Part shown: positions 53,933 through 63,759 of the stretch, piece after piece
Layout of the letters: the number at the start of each line of letters is the position of its first letter
Numbering within the stretch: the first letter of the stretch is position 1
Source: Pseudomonas sp. HR96
GTDB taxonomy: Bacteria > Pseudomonadota > Gammaproteobacteria > Pseudomonadales > Pseudomonadaceae
Assembly: GCF_034059295.1 (NCBI RefSeq)
Contig: NZ_CP139141.1
Location: forward strand, 2,959,001 to 3,023,000
Direction of reading: 5' to 3'
Length of the DNA stretch: 64,000 nt
The notes under the pieces: model-generated
Seen by the model: only the letters and a program-made list of their open reading frames with translations
What the model was told of the DNA's origin: nothing
Databases searched by the model: none
Made by a program: the position numbers and the translations under genes

Positions 53933-55450
53933 TCAGGAGTCCTCGAGCGCCTTCACCGCCAGCGGCTTGTGCTGCCCTGCCCGTTCGTTCTGGATCGGGA
54001 TCTCCACATCGTGCTCGTCATACAGCTTGCCGTCCTTGAAGTAGTCGCCATCGCGCAGGGCGGCGACGTCACGGAACTGCAGACCGCGCTCGGTGCCGGC
54101 AACGATCACCGACTGCTGGTCGGAGTTGCCTGCCGTGAAGTGGTTGAATGCCAGGTTGAGGACAATGGCCATGATCGCCGACGAGCTGATGCCCGAATGG
54201 AAGATGGTCGATACCCAGCTGGGAAAGTGATCATAGAAGGTCGGCGCAGCGATCGGGATCATGCCAAAGCCCAGCGAGGTGGCGACGATGATCAGGTTCA
54301 TGTTGTTGTTGTACTTGACCTTGGACAGGGTACGAATACCGCTGGCCGCGACCGTGCCGAACAATACGATGCCTGCCCCGCCCAGTACCGAGGTCGGTAC
54401 AGCGGCAATCACCCGGCCCATCACCGGCAGCAGGCCGAGCAGGATCAGGAATACCCCACCCGTGGCCACCACGTGTCGGCTCTTGACTCCGGTCACCGCC
54501 ACCAGGCCGACGTTCTGGGCAAACGCGCTCTGGATGAACGAACCGAAGATCGGCGCCAGCATGCTCGAGAGCATGTCGGCGCGCAGACCGTCCCCCAGTC
54601 GACGCGAATCGACCTTGGTGTTGATGATCTCACCGACCGCCAGGATGTCCGCCGACGTTTCCACCAGGGTCACCATGACCACGATGCACATCGACAGGAT
54701 CGCTGCAATATCGAAGATCGGCGTGCCGAAATGAAACGGGCTGGGGATGCCGAACCAGACGCCCTCTCCCACCTTGGAGAAATCGGCCAGACCCAGCGCC
54801 CAGGCAATCAACGTACCGAGGACCATGGCCAGCAGGATCGACAGCCGCGAGATCGCCGAGCTGCCGATCTTGCTGAGCAACAGCACCAGCACCAGGGTCA
54901 CGGCCGCCAGGCCGATGTTGCTCATGCTGCCGAAGTCCGGCGCGTGGTTGTTCCCGCCCATGGCCCAGCGCGCTGCCACCGGCATCAGTGTCAGGCCGAT
55001 GGTGGTGATGACGATGCCGGTGACCAGCGGTGGAAAGAACCGAGTGATGCGCGAGAACATCGGGGTAATCAGCAGGCCGATCAAGGCCGACGCCATGACC
55101 GCACCCAGTACTGTCTGGATACCGATCTGGCCGCTGCTACTGCCCGCAACGATGGCACCCATGGTGGCTACGCCGGCGAACGACACGCCCTGCACCAGGG
55201 GCAACTGGCAGCCGAAGAACGGGATGCCGAGGGTTTGCAGCAAGGTGGCCAGGCCACCGGCGAACAATGAAGCGGTGATCAACAAACCGATTTCCGTACC
55301 GCTGAGCCCGGCCGCCTGGCCAATGATCAGCGGTACCGCGACTAACCCACCGTACATGGTCAAGACATGTTGCAGCCCATAGGCCAGGTTGGCGGTCGCT
55401 CCGAGATTCTGATCCTCGGGGCGTTGCTGGGATGGTGCGGGAGTATTCAT
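53933..55450 (-). CDS. NCS2-family nucleobase permease (xanthine/uric acid type)
   Basis: A 505-residue permease of the UraA/XanQ fold. Family markers are LAYGLQHVLTMYGGLVAVPLIIGQAAG, the signature QNVGLVAVTGVKSRHVVATGG and the conserved Glu in VTLVETSADILAVGE. It imports a purine such as xanthine or urate with protons. The ATG at 55450 (MNTPAPS) is chosen; a TTG three codons earlier has its purine-rich site too close. An exact palindrome, TTGTATACAA, lies 68 bp upstream and may be the operator of a GntR-type regulator. Confidence 0.92.
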   Translation of the reverse strand: MNTPAPSQQRPEDQNLGATANLAYGLQHVLTMYGGLVAVPLIIGQAAGLSGTEIGLLITASLFAGGLATLLQTLGIPFFGCQLPLVQGVSFAGVATMGAIVAGSSSGQIGIQTVLGAVMASALIGLLITPMFSRITRFFPPLVTGIVITTIGLTLMPVAARWAMGGNNHAPDFGSMSNIGLAAVTLVLVLLLSKIGSSAISRLSILLAMVLGTLIAWALGLADFSKVGEGVWFGIPSPFHFGTPIFDIAAILSMCIVVMVTLVETSADILAVGEIINTKVDSRRLGDGLRADMLSSMLAPIFGSFIQSAFAQNVGLVAVTGVKSRHVVATGGVFLILLGLLPVMGRVIAAVPTSVLGGAGIVLFGTVAASGIRTLSKVKYNNNMNLIIVATSLGFGMIPIAAPTFYDHFPSWVSTIFHSGISSSAIMAIVLNLAFNHFTAGNSDQQSVIVAGTERGLQFRDVAALRDGDYFKDGKLYDEHDVEIPIQNERAGQHKPLAVKALEDS

Positions 55451-55517
55451 GTCGAGCAATTCCCTGTTTTTGTTGTGTGAACACTGTATCCATTACAAAG
55501 ACGTATTGTCCATAGTC

Positions 55518-55527
55518 TTGTATACAA
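55518..55527. promoter_or_regulatory. TTGTATACAA palindrome, probable GntR-type operator
   Basis: A perfect 10-bp palindrome in the only upstream space of the nucleobase permease gene. Such TTGTATACAA sites are typical of GntR/FadR-subfamily operators. The regulator is not encoded in the window. Confidence 0.45.
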
Positions 55528-55576
55528 TGTTCGACTCAGGTGAATTCTCGTCGCCGGACGCTGGAAGCCAGCGCCG

Positions 55577-55846
55577 CTAGAGCCCCTCGATGACCCTTTG
55601 TAGTTGACGCAACCGCTCTGGCACGAGCCTCCAAGGCAGACCTTCGCGCAGATCCTGCTCCAGCCGCCCGGCCGAATCGGTCAGCACCGAAGCGCTCATC
55701 ATCAAGGCTGAACCGTGTAAGCGATGGCTGTGGTGGATTGCCGCAGGGCGATCCTGGCGATCAACGGCCCGCGTCAGTTGTGCACAGTCTTCCAGGCAAC
55801 AGTCGATGAACAACCGGCGCAACAGGTCGCTGTCCGGGGTGTCCAT
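55577..55846 (-). CDS. Stand-alone HPt phosphotransfer protein
   Basis: An 89-residue single-domain protein with the HPt motif SHRLHGSALMM, where H41 is the expected phosphorylated histidine. Its ATG shares one base with the stop of the response regulator gene (TGATG), so the two are translationally coupled. The start is set there rather than at the GTG three codons earlier. In phosphorelays an HPt protein carries phosphate between a hybrid kinase and a response regulator. No kinase gene is adjacent. Confidence 0.82.
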   Translation of the reverse strand: MDTPDSDLLRRLFIDCCLEDCAQLTRAVDRQDRPAAIHHSHRLHGSALMMSASVLTDSAGRLEQDLREGLPWRLVPERLRQLQRVIEGL

Positions 55847-56544
55847 CACTGCCACCCCTCGAACTGGCTGCGACTGTTGAACAGCTCATTGTTGTTGCGC
55901 AGGCCCAGCTTGCGAAATGCCGACTGCTTTTGCGCGCTGATGGTCTTGACGCTGCGCGAGAACTTTTCGGCGATGTCGGTGACTGATTGCCCTTGCAGAC
56001 AGCAGCGCAGCACCTCGTGCTCGCGCATGGTCAGCACCGAGGGCTTGATGCGCGGCAAGCCTGCGCCCATGGGCGGCACGCTGTCGACCAGGTCCTCGAC
56101 CTCGACATCGTTGTCGGCCAGGCGCTCGGCCATGGCCGGATGCACATAGACCTGGCCGCTGGCGACCTTGCGGATGGCCATCGGCAGCACCTCGGCATCC
56201 AGCTCCTTGCCGACGAAGCCGCTGGCACCGCAGCGCAGGGCCAAGGACACGGTAGAGGGCGTGTACAGCGAGGAGATCACCAGAATACGCGCCTGTGGGC
56301 AGCGCAAGCGCAGGCCGCGCAGCAGGTTCAGGCCATCCAGCTCGCCAGGGCGCAGGCAGTAGTCCATGACCACCACGTCGACCGTCTCGCGGGACAAGGC
56401 AGCGAATAGTGGCTGAGTGTGGGTGTAACTACCGAGCACGCGTATATCGCTATGGGCCGAAAGCGTCAGGCAGATGCCATGCAGAATGAATTCATGGTCG
56501 TCGAGCAACATGACGTGAAGCGGGCGACTGATAAGGGTCGTCAT
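55846..56544 (-). CDS. LuxR/RcsB-type response regulator
   Basis: A 232-residue response regulator. The receiver domain has the acidic pair D15-D16, phospho-acceptor D61 (VVVMDYCL), the switch Ser/Thr in ILVISSLYT, and the Lys in GFVGKELD. The C-terminal LuxR-type HTH reads LTMREHEVLRCCLQGQSVTDIAEKFSRSVKTISAQKQSAFRKLG. The plan matches RcsB/BvgA-like regulators, which often receive phosphate through an HPt domain, in agreement with the HPt gene directly downstream. Confidence 0.9.
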   Translation of the reverse strand: MTTLISRPLHVMLLDDHEFILHGICLTLSAHSDIRVLGSYTHTQPLFAALSRETVDVVVMDYCLRPGELDGLNLLRGLRLRCPQARILVISSLYTPSTVSLALRCGASGFVGKELDAEVLPMAIRKVASGQVYVHPAMAERLADNDVEVEDLVDSVPPMGAGLPRIKPSVLTMREHEVLRCCLQGQSVTDIAEKFSRSVKTISAQKQSAFRKLGLRNNNELFNSRSQFEGWQ

Positions 56545-56705
56545 AGGGAGCAGGTCCTGTGTAGTGCCGCCGGCCCGAATGACCGGCTGTGCATCGACCC
56601 GACATCAGCGTCGGGCCCGGCAATTGGCGACTACTCTAGAAACCGAAGTAACACTTAGACATGGGAAAAGTCCGAAAACACCAGCGAATTTTCCCACGCC
56701 TGCCG

Positions 56706-57737
56706 TCAGGCCGGCCGTGGACCGGCCGATTCCTCCTCCAGTGCCTGCAGTGCCTGCAATGCCTGCGCCAGGCCCTGCCGCGCGCTGTCGCGCTCGTTCT
56801 GCAACTGACCCAGCTGGCTGCTCAGCCCGGCGATCTCTCGACGATGGCTGTGCTCAAGCGTCAAGGCCTGATCCAGCCGAGTACGGCTGTCCGCCAGCTG
56901 GCGCAGTACTTCCTGATGGCCGCCTTCCACCCGAGCAAGTGCCTGCCCGGCCACACTCAGGCGCTCGGCCTGCTGCATCAACTCGGCCTGCAGCGACTGC
57001 TGCGCGGCGAACGCCTGGCGATGCTCGACCAGCAGGCGCTCGTTGTCACGATTGAGCGAGGTGGCTTCCTGCTGCTTGACCTGCAAGGTCTGCTGCAACT
57101 GGCGCACCTCCAACTGCTGGGCCTGCAGCTGGGCCTCATGCCGACGCAACTCCTGCTCGCGCTGCTCCTTGATCGATTGCCGGTAGTGCTCCAACGCATC
57201 GCGGGCGTGCTGATGCTTCTCCTCGAGAGAGGCAATGTGTTCGTCCTTGTCCTTGAGCCGCACCTGCAGGTCGTCCGCCGCCTGATCGAGCCGGGCGCTG
57301 CGCGTCTGCTCGCTCTGCAACAAGGTCTGGCAGGCCAGCAATTCGCGGGTCTGTGCCTGCAACGCCTGGGTCTGGATCCCGTGGGCCTGCTGCAATTGCG
57401 CCAGTTGCTGTTCAATCGTTGCCAAGGCGGCCTGAGCCTGCGCCAGCGCCTCGTCGAACTGTTCCCTGGCCTGGGCCACCCTGACTTCCCCCTCCTCCTC
57501 CAGACGCTCGGCCAACCGCCTGACCAGGCTGGATAGCTCTTCGCTCATGCCCCGAGCGTGAGTGGCCGGGGCCGGGGTGCGCGCCTCCAGCTCCTTGAGA
57601 TAGCGATGGATTGTGGTCTTGGAACCGGTGTTGCCCATCTCGATACGCACAGCGTCGATGGTCGGGTTGTCGCCTCGAGCCAATACAGCCTGGCGGGCAG
57701 CGCTGACCACTGCCTTGTTGATGCCTGCACGGGCCAT
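56706..57737 (-). CDS. KfrA-like DNA-binding coiled-coil protein
   Basis: A 343-residue protein with an N-terminal KfrA-type DNA-binding domain (INKAVVSAARQAVLARGDNPTIDAVRIEMGNTGSKTTIHRYLKELE) and then a very long coiled coil of Gln/Glu/Leu heptads from about residue 75 to the end. KfrA proteins are known from plasmids as repressors and partition-linked structural proteins; chromosomal copies exist in Pseudomonas. The gene stands alone between the response regulator and msrA, with about 200 bp on each side. Confidence 0.85.
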   Translation of the reverse strand: MARAGINKAVVSAARQAVLARGDNPTIDAVRIEMGNTGSKTTIHRYLKELEARTPAPATHARGMSEELSSLVRRLAERLEEEGEVRVAQAREQFDEALAQAQAALATIEQQLAQLQQAHGIQTQALQAQTRELLACQTLLQSEQTRSARLDQAADDLQVRLKDKDEHIASLEEKHQHARDALEHYRQSIKEQREQELRRHEAQLQAQQLEVRQLQQTLQVKQQEATSLNRDNERLLVEHRQAFAAQQSLQAELMQQAERLSVAGQALARVEGGHQEVLRQLADSRTRLDQALTLEHSHRREIAGLSSQLGQLQNERDSARQGLAQALQALQALEEESAGPRPA

Positions 57738-57951
57738 GGGCCCTCCGTCGATTACGTACTGTGCTATGTATTATGCAATGTAACGTATCAGAGCACAAAT
57801 TATCACCTGAATTTTTTCGATTTATTGGGTTTGGTAATAGAGCATTATCGAATGTGGTTGGGCATAAGCAGGGATGGGGCGCTGACGATCGGCCTTGGTT
57901 TTTCCGAACTTCAGCTACATATAAGGAAGACTACTGAGGATGAGGCCTGTC

Positions 57952-58458
57952 ATGACTACACAAACCGAAACCGCACTACTTGCCGGCGGCTGCTTCTGGG
58001 GCATGCAGGACCTGCTGCGGCGCTACCCTGGCGTGCTGTCCACGCGCGTCGGCTATTCAGGCGGCGACGTCGCCAACGCTATCTATCGCAACCACGGCAC
58101 CCATGCCGAGGCGATCGAGATCGTCTTCGATCCAGCGCGCATCAGTTATCGGCAGATCCTGGAGTTCTTTTTCCAGATCCATGATCCCAGCACCAAAAAC
58201 CGTCAGGGTAACGACCAGGGTTTGAGTTACCGTTCGGCGATCTTCTATTTGAATGAAGAGCAAAAGCGTGTGGCCGAAGAGACCATTGCCGATGTCGATG
58301 CTTCGGACTTGTGGCCAGGCAAGGTAGTGACCGAGGTGGCACCCGCGGGGGCGTTCTGCGAAGCTGAACCTGAACATCAGGATTATCTGGAGCGGATACC
58401 GAACGGTTATACCTGTCACTTTATCCGCCCTGACTGGAAACTGCCGAAGCGCCCTTGA
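57952..58458 (+). CDS. msrA: Peptide methionine-S-sulfoxide reductase MsrA
   Basis: A 168-residue MsrA. The catalytic GCFWG has its Cys at residue 14. Other family marks are [25 protein letters not shown] and [17 protein letters not shown]. It reduces methionine S-sulfoxide in oxidised proteins. The ATG at 57952 has TGAGG six bases before it and is favoured over the ATG at 57940. Resolving cysteines near the C-terminus are limited ([17 protein letters not shown]), so the recycling scheme may differ from the long MsrA form. Confidence 0.92.
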   Translation: MTTQTETALLAGGCFWGMQDLLRRYPGVLSTRVGYSGGDVANAIYRNHGTHAEAIEIVFDPARISYRQILEFFFQIHDPSTKNRQGNDQGLSYRSAIFYLNEEQKRVAEETIADVDASDLWPGKVVTEVAPAGAFCEAEPEHQDYLERIPNGYTCHFIRPDWKLPKRP

Positions 58459-58497
58459 ACCCTGCCGCCGCAGCGGTGGCGGGGTTTACTTGTTTTA
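58458..58497 (+). terminator. Intrinsic terminator of msrA
   Basis: AACCCTGCCGCC and GGTGGCGGGGTT form a 12-bp stem with two G-U pairs around GCAGC, followed by TTACTTGTTTT. It starts directly at the msrA stop. Confidence 0.75.
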
Positions 58498-58521
58498 GAT
58501 ATTGCTTCGGCTCTGACTCCA

Positions 58522-58575
58522 GCTTTGGCTTTGGCTTTGGCTTTGGCTTTGGCTTTGGCTTTGGCTTTGGCTTTG
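58522..58575. repeat. Hexanucleotide repeat (GCTTTG)9
   Basis: Nine perfect GCTTTG units followed by CTTTTGATCTTGATCT. A related simple repeat of opposite orientation (AGAGCC type) lies at 59735-59848, making this the outer edge of a mirrored composite. Confidence 0.9.
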
Positions 58576-58579
58576 CTTT

Positions 58580-58789
58580 TGATCTTGATCTACCGCGACT
58601 TCAGCAGGCCGAACGGAGCAGCGCGGGAGTGGTGGCGCGAGGCAGGAGCCGAGCGAGCGCCGCGCGGCCAGGGACGGCCGCTCGGCGCGTACGCCACGGA
58701 GCGATGTGGAGTGAGGGAACCCGGAGCGCAGCGTAGGGCCAATGAACGGAGCGGAGGCCTTTTGGTTACTTTTGGGCCTTTCCAAAAGT
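58580..58789. repeat. Left arm of a ~210-bp inverted repeat
   Basis: From GATCTTGATCTACCGCGACT to TTGGGCCTTTCCAAAAGT. The same sequence, with modest divergence, appears inverted at 59495-59709. The arm contains many short palindromes and both strands are open in places; no credible protein is encoded. Confidence 0.85.
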
Positions 58790-58946
58790 GACTCGCCGTA
58801 AGGGCGAAAAGGTGATTTCGCGCCACCCTAGCAAATGGATCAGCCCGCTGGGTACAACGTCGCCACAAATGATTTTCCAGCATGTCCAGCATCTCAAGTG
58901 GGGCTAAGGGCCCCTTTCGCTCTTACAGCGACTTACTTTTGGAAAG
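58779..58946. repeat. Direct repeat copy 1 (168 bp)
   Basis: Begins TTTCCAAAAGTGACTCGCCG and ends CTTACTTTTGGAAAG. Copy 2 is at 59340-59506 (167 bp), with a few substitutions and one missing base. Its ends are inverted relative to each other (CTTTCC/GGAAAG). The pair brackets the insertion-sequence remnant. Confidence 0.85.
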
Positions 58947-59339
58947 TCGGAGTGCCGGAGCACCTGTACGGACCGGACACATCGTGGACACACGTGCGAA
59001 GACATGGTTGACGCATTATCGGTGTAGTCGTGCTGGTCGATATCGATCGTCAGCAGCAGGTGATGACAGAAATACACGTCAAACATGCTCCTACCCCTTA
59101 CGTTGGGGCGTATGACCACATGCTTGCCCAGCAACCCTTTGGCGATGCTGAAGTCACGCCTCTTCTCAGGTCCCGCGTGGCCTAGCGCTTCGTGGCGGCC
59201 TTCTTTCAGACTCATGGCATCTTTCGTGTTCCAGGTCATGGTGGGATTCCGGCGAAGTGGCTCGCTGGAAGTGTCCACCATGTCCCCGCACACCCGTCAA
59301 CCATGTGTCCGGTTCGTACAGGTGGTCCGGCATTCCGGC
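58947..59339. mobile_element. Decayed insertion-sequence remnant with ~45-bp or longer terminal inverted repeats
   Basis: The left end GGAGTGCCGGAGCACCTGTA continues with CGGACCGGACACATCGTGGA, and the right end is its inverted, slightly diverged copy (CGGACCACCTGTACGAACCG on the minus strand). The ends also contain repeated GACATGGT(T/G)GAC blocks resembling transposase-binding sites. Only about 300 bp lie between them, so it is internally deleted and cannot be autonomous. The minus strand near 59020-59240 encodes KGLLGKHVVIRPNVRG and FDVYFCHHLLLTIDID, which resemble the C-terminus of an integrase-type transposase. Confidence 0.65.
59020..59239 (-). pseudogene. Fragment of an integrase-type transposase C-terminus
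   Basis: A short frame beginning MTWNTKDAMSLKEGRHEALG and running through GLLGKHVVIRPNV and YFCHHLLLTIDID. This looks like the last strand-rich domain of IS481/Mu-type transposases, with no catalytic DDE region. It lies inside the deleted insertion sequence. Assignment is by general resemblance only. Confidence 0.4.
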
Positions 59340-59506
59340 TTTCCAAAAGTGACTCGCCGTAAGGGCGAAAAGGTGATTACGCGCCACCCTAGCAAATGGA
59401 TTAGCCCGCTGAGTACAACGTCGCCACAAAGATTTTCCAGCATATCCACCATCTCGAGTGGGGCTAAGGGCCCCTTTCGCTCTTACAGCGACTTACTTTT
59501 GGAAAG
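59340..59506. repeat. Direct repeat copy 2 (167 bp)
   Basis: Partner of 58779-58946, same orientation, lying on the other side of the insertion-sequence remnant. Confidence 0.85.
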
Positions 59507-59709
59507 GCCCAAAAGTAAGCAAAAGGCCTCCGCTCCATTCATTGGCCCTGCGTTACGCTGCGCTCCACTCCGGGTTCCCTCCTTACGCATCGCTCCGTGG
59601 CGTACGCGCCGAGCGGCCGTCCCTGGCCGCGCGGCGCTCGCTCGGCTCCTGCCTCGCGCCACCACTCCCGCGCTGCTTCAGTCGGCCTGCTGAAGTCGCG
59701 GCAGATCAA
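59495..59709. repeat. Right arm of the ~210-bp inverted repeat
   Basis: Inverted partner of 58580-58789, starting ACTTTTGGAAAGGCCCAAAAGT and ending GAAGTCGCGGCAGATCAAG. The two arms allow a giant stem or recombination that would invert the central segment. Confidence 0.85.
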
Positions 59710-59848
59710 GATCAAGATCAAGATCAAGATCAAAAGCCAGAGCCAAAGCCAGAGCCAGAGCCAGAGCCAGAGCCGGAGCCGGAGCCAGAGCCGGAGCCAG
59801 AGCCAGAGCCGGAGCCGGAGCCAGAGCCGGAGCCAGAGCCAGAGCCAG
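59704..59848. repeat. Simple repeats (ATCAAG)n and (AGAGCC)n
   Basis: About four to five ATCAAG units (59704-59731) run into about nineteen imperfect AGAGCC units (59735-59848) with AGAGCC/GGAGCC variants. In one frame this reads as a Pro-Glu repeat, but its edges are in the inverted repeat and no start or function is credible. Confidence 0.88.
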
Positions 59849-59936
59849 GATCACAAGATCGGGGGCTTTGCCCCCTCCCACGCTTGAATGCGCATGTCTA
59901 TATTTGTCTGCACAGGCGCCAGGCCGGCTTGGCCCG

Positions 59937-60875
59937 TCACGGCTGCTCGCGCGTGCCGCGCAACACCTCTCGCACCACATACCGCGGCCGCTGCTTGGCC
60001 TCCAGATAGATACGCCCGATGTACTCCCCCAACACGCCAATCCCGATCAACTGCACCCCGCCCAGAAACAGAATGGCCGTCATCAGCGATGGATACCCCG
60101 GCACCGGGTTGCCGTAGAGAAACTTGTCCAGCACCGTCCAGCCCGCGTAGACCAGCGAACCCAGCGACACCACGCCGCCAATGTAGCTCCACAGCCGCAG
60201 CGGCAAGGTGCTGAACGAAGTGATGCCTTCCAGGGCCAGGTTCCACAGCTTCCAGCCATTGAACTTGGAGCTGCCGGCCGAGCGCGCGGCGCGCTCGTAG
60301 TTGACCACCACGGTATTGAAACCCACCCACGACAGCACACCCTTCATGAACAACACGTGCTCAGGCAACGTCTTGATCGCTTCCACCACCTTGCGATCCA
60401 TCAGGCGGAAATCGCCCACGTTGGCCTCGATCTTGGTCGAGGCAATGCGGTTGTGCAGGTAATAGAACATGGCCGCGAAGCCACGCTTGGCCAGGCCATC
60501 GCTGGAGCGGTCCTGACGCTTGGCGAGGACCACTTCGGCGCCTTCCTGCCAGGCGGCGATCAACCGCGGCAGCACGTCCACCGGGTCTTGAAGGTCGACG
60601 TCCATGGGAATCACCGCGTCGCCACTGGCGTAGTCGAGGCCAGCGAACAGCGCCGGTTCCTTGCCGAAGTTGCGCGAGAAATTGATGACCACCACCTGCT
60701 CGTCCTGCGCGGCCAGGGTGCGCAGGATGGCGGCGGTGGCGTCGGTGCTGCCGTCATTGATGAAGAGAATTTCAACCTGATGTTGCGCCAGGCTTGGCTC
60801 GGCTCGCACCGTGCGATGGAACAGCTCGATGGTCTGTGCCTCGTTGAACACCGGCACAATCAGGGAAATTTTCAT
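59937..60875 (-). CDS. gtrB: GtrB-like bactoprenol glycosyltransferase (GT2)
   Basis: A 312-residue family 2 glycosyltransferase. GT-A motifs: [28 protein letters not shown], and the DXD-type [11 protein letters not shown], followed by two C-terminal membrane helices ([16 protein letters not shown] and [23 protein letters not shown]). It would transfer a hexose to undecaprenyl phosphate on the cytoplasmic side. It is coupled by an ATGA overlap to gtrA upstream. A third, serotype-specific gtr gene is expected downstream but the repeat island is there instead. Confidence 0.9.
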   Translation of the reverse strand: MKISLIVPVFNEAQTIELFHRTVRAEPSLAQHQVEILFINDGSTDATAAILRTLAAQDEQVVVINFSRNFGKEPALFAGLDYASGDAVIPMDVDLQDPVDVLPRLIAAWQEGAEVVLAKRQDRSSDGLAKRGFAAMFYYLHNRIASTKIEANVGDFRLMDRKVVEAIKTLPEHVLFMKGVLSWVGFNTVVVNYERAARSAGSSKFNGWKLWNLALEGITSFSTLPLRLWSYIGGVVSLGSLVYAGWTVLDKFLYGNPVPGYPSLMTAILFLGGVQLIGIGVLGEYIGRIYLEAKQRPRYVVREVLRGTREQP

Positions 60876-61237
60876 GCTTTACGGGTCCTGAAGACAAAGA
60901 GCGACGAGTAGCAGAAACCCACCACCAGGCTGATGGCGGAAAATGCCACCAGGGTGACCAGCGCATGCAACTGCAAGCGGTCGCCGATATAGCCCACCAG
61001 CCAGCTGCACAATCCCATGAAGCCTATGAACAGCACGTAGCGCAGGCCCGTCGCCTGGGCCTGAAAGGTATAACGCGCATTGACGTAGAACGAAAAGGTG
61101 GCCGCCACGCAGAACGACGCCAGGTTGCTGCGCGCCTGATCCAGGCCGCCGGCCAGGTGCAGCAGGGAGAACACCAACCAGTGCAAGCCCGTGTTGAGCA
61201 CACCGACAGTGGTGTATTTGGCAAACAGTTTGAACAT
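60872..61237 (-). CDS. gtrA: GtrA-like flippase-family protein
   Basis: A 121-residue protein with four membrane helices in the GtrA pattern: [56 protein letters not shown] and [23 protein letters not shown]. GtrA is thought to flip bactoprenol-linked sugar to the periplasm. Translationally coupled with gtrB. Confidence 0.9.
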   Translation of the reverse strand: MFKLFAKYTTVGVLNTGLHWLVFSLLHLAGGLDQARSNLASFCVAATFSFYVNARYTFQAQATGLRYVLFIGFMGLCSWLVGYIGDRLQLHALVTLVAFSAISLVVGFCYSSLFVFRTRKA

Positions 61238-61397
61238 GAAAACTTCCGCAATACTTGATTCATTACCGGCATGGGCGCCGCCGCGTAGTATACGTGCCCC
61301 CTGCGGATTCGGCAGGCTGGTGTTCCTGTATAATTTTCGCCAATTTCGCTTTGTCTCAGCTGCCGTTCAGCTGGGCTTTCCGCTTCGAGGGCGCACC

Positions 61398-62345
61398 ATG
61401 CATTCGGTTGACCGCTACCTGCAGGCCGGAACCCGGGACAACACCCGGCGCAGCTACCGTGCGGCGGTCGAACATTTCGAGGTCAGCTGGGGCGGCCTGC
61501 TTCCGGCCACCGCCGACAGCATCGCCCGCTACCTGGCCGATCACGCCGGGCAACACTCGATCAACACCCTCAAGCAACGTCTGGCAGCACTGGCGCAATG
61601 GCATATCAGTCAGGGTTTTGCCGACCCAACCAAGGCGCCACTGGTGCGCCAGGTGCTCAAAGGCATCCGCAGCCTGCACCCGGCGCAAGAGAAACAGGCC
61701 ACGCCGCTGTCGATCCTGCAACTGCAGAAGGTCGTCGCCGTGCTCGAGGGGCGGGCTGCCCAGGCCCAGGCCGGCCACGATCTGCCCGCGCTGCTGCGGG
61801 CCCGGCGCGATCTGGCGCTGCTGCTGATCGGCTTCTGGCGCGGCTTTCGCGCCGACGAACTGGCGCGCCTGCAGGTGGAGCACATCGAGGTCGAGGCGGG
61901 CGTGGGCATGAGCCTCTATCTGCCCCACAGCAAGGGCGACCGTCAGCACCTGGGTACCCGCTACCGCGTCCCGGCCCTCAAGGTGCTGTGCCCGGTACAG
62001 GCCTATGTGCAGTGGATCGGCGTGGCCGGTCTGGCCCGCGGCCCGGTGCTGCGCAGGCTCGACCGCTGGGGCCACCTGGGCGACGAGGGCCTGCACGGCA
62101 ACAGCCTGGGTCCGCTGATCCGACGTATCTTCGACCAGGCCGGCCTGACCGACCAGGTCTATTCCAGCCATTCGCTGCGCCGGGGGTTCGCCACCTGGGC
62201 CACCGCCAACGGCTGGGATGTCAAGTCGCTGATGAACTACGTCGGCTGGAAGGACCTCAAGTCGGCCATGCGCTACATCGACCCCGCTGCCTCGTTTGGG
62301 CAATTGGCGCTCAGCGTCGCGGCGCCTGTGCCGATGATTGAATGA
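61398..62345 (+). CDS. Tyrosine recombinase (site-specific integrase), solitary
   Basis: A 315-residue tyrosine recombinase with a SAM-like core-binding N-terminal domain (RYLQAGTRDNTRRSYRAAVEHF, LKQRLAALAQWH) and a catalytic C-terminal domain: first Arg in FWRGFRADELARLQ, HSLRRGFATWATANGW (HxxR), the trailing Trp/His position in VGWKDLKSAM, and the nucleophile Tyr in AMRYIDP. No phage or element genes accompany it. It starts at ATG 61398, about 160 bp from gtrA and divergent from it, and ends 178 bp before bkdA1. Confidence 0.92.
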   Translation: MHSVDRYLQAGTRDNTRRSYRAAVEHFEVSWGGLLPATADSIARYLADHAGQHSINTLKQRLAALAQWHISQGFADPTKAPLVRQVLKGIRSLHPAQEKQATPLSILQLQKVVAVLEGRAAQAQAGHDLPALLRARRDLALLLIGFWRGFRADELARLQVEHIEVEAGVGMSLYLPHSKGDRQHLGTRYRVPALKVLCPVQAYVQWIGVAGLARGPVLRRLDRWGHLGDEGLHGNSLGPLIRRIFDQAGLTDQVYSSHSLRRGFATWATANGWDVKSLMNYVGWKDLKSAMRYIDPAASFGQLALSVAAPVPMIE

Positions 62346-62505
62346 ACTGTTCGGTATCGTTCGAATGAGTGCATGAATCAACCGCACTCCAAGGCGCTAT
62401 ACCCCTAGAGAGGACAAATTTTTTCCCGCGTTGCCGATAGCATAAGGACCGAGCCCGCAGCGCCCTGCTCTGCCTTGAGCCTGGCGTTGCCACCCACAAC
62501 AATAA

Positions 62506-63756
<1,251 letters not shown>

Positions 63757-63759
63757 AAC

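Noticed and set aside
59458..60009. 183-residue frame with a long Pro-Glu repeat
   Set aside because: It is the translation of the AGAGCC simple repeat plus an inverted-repeat arm; start lies in repeat DNA and it overlaps gtrB.
61398..62345. Prophage or integrative element
   Set aside because: Only the recombinase is present; flanking genes are chromosomal and no direct repeats of an attachment site or other element genes were seen.
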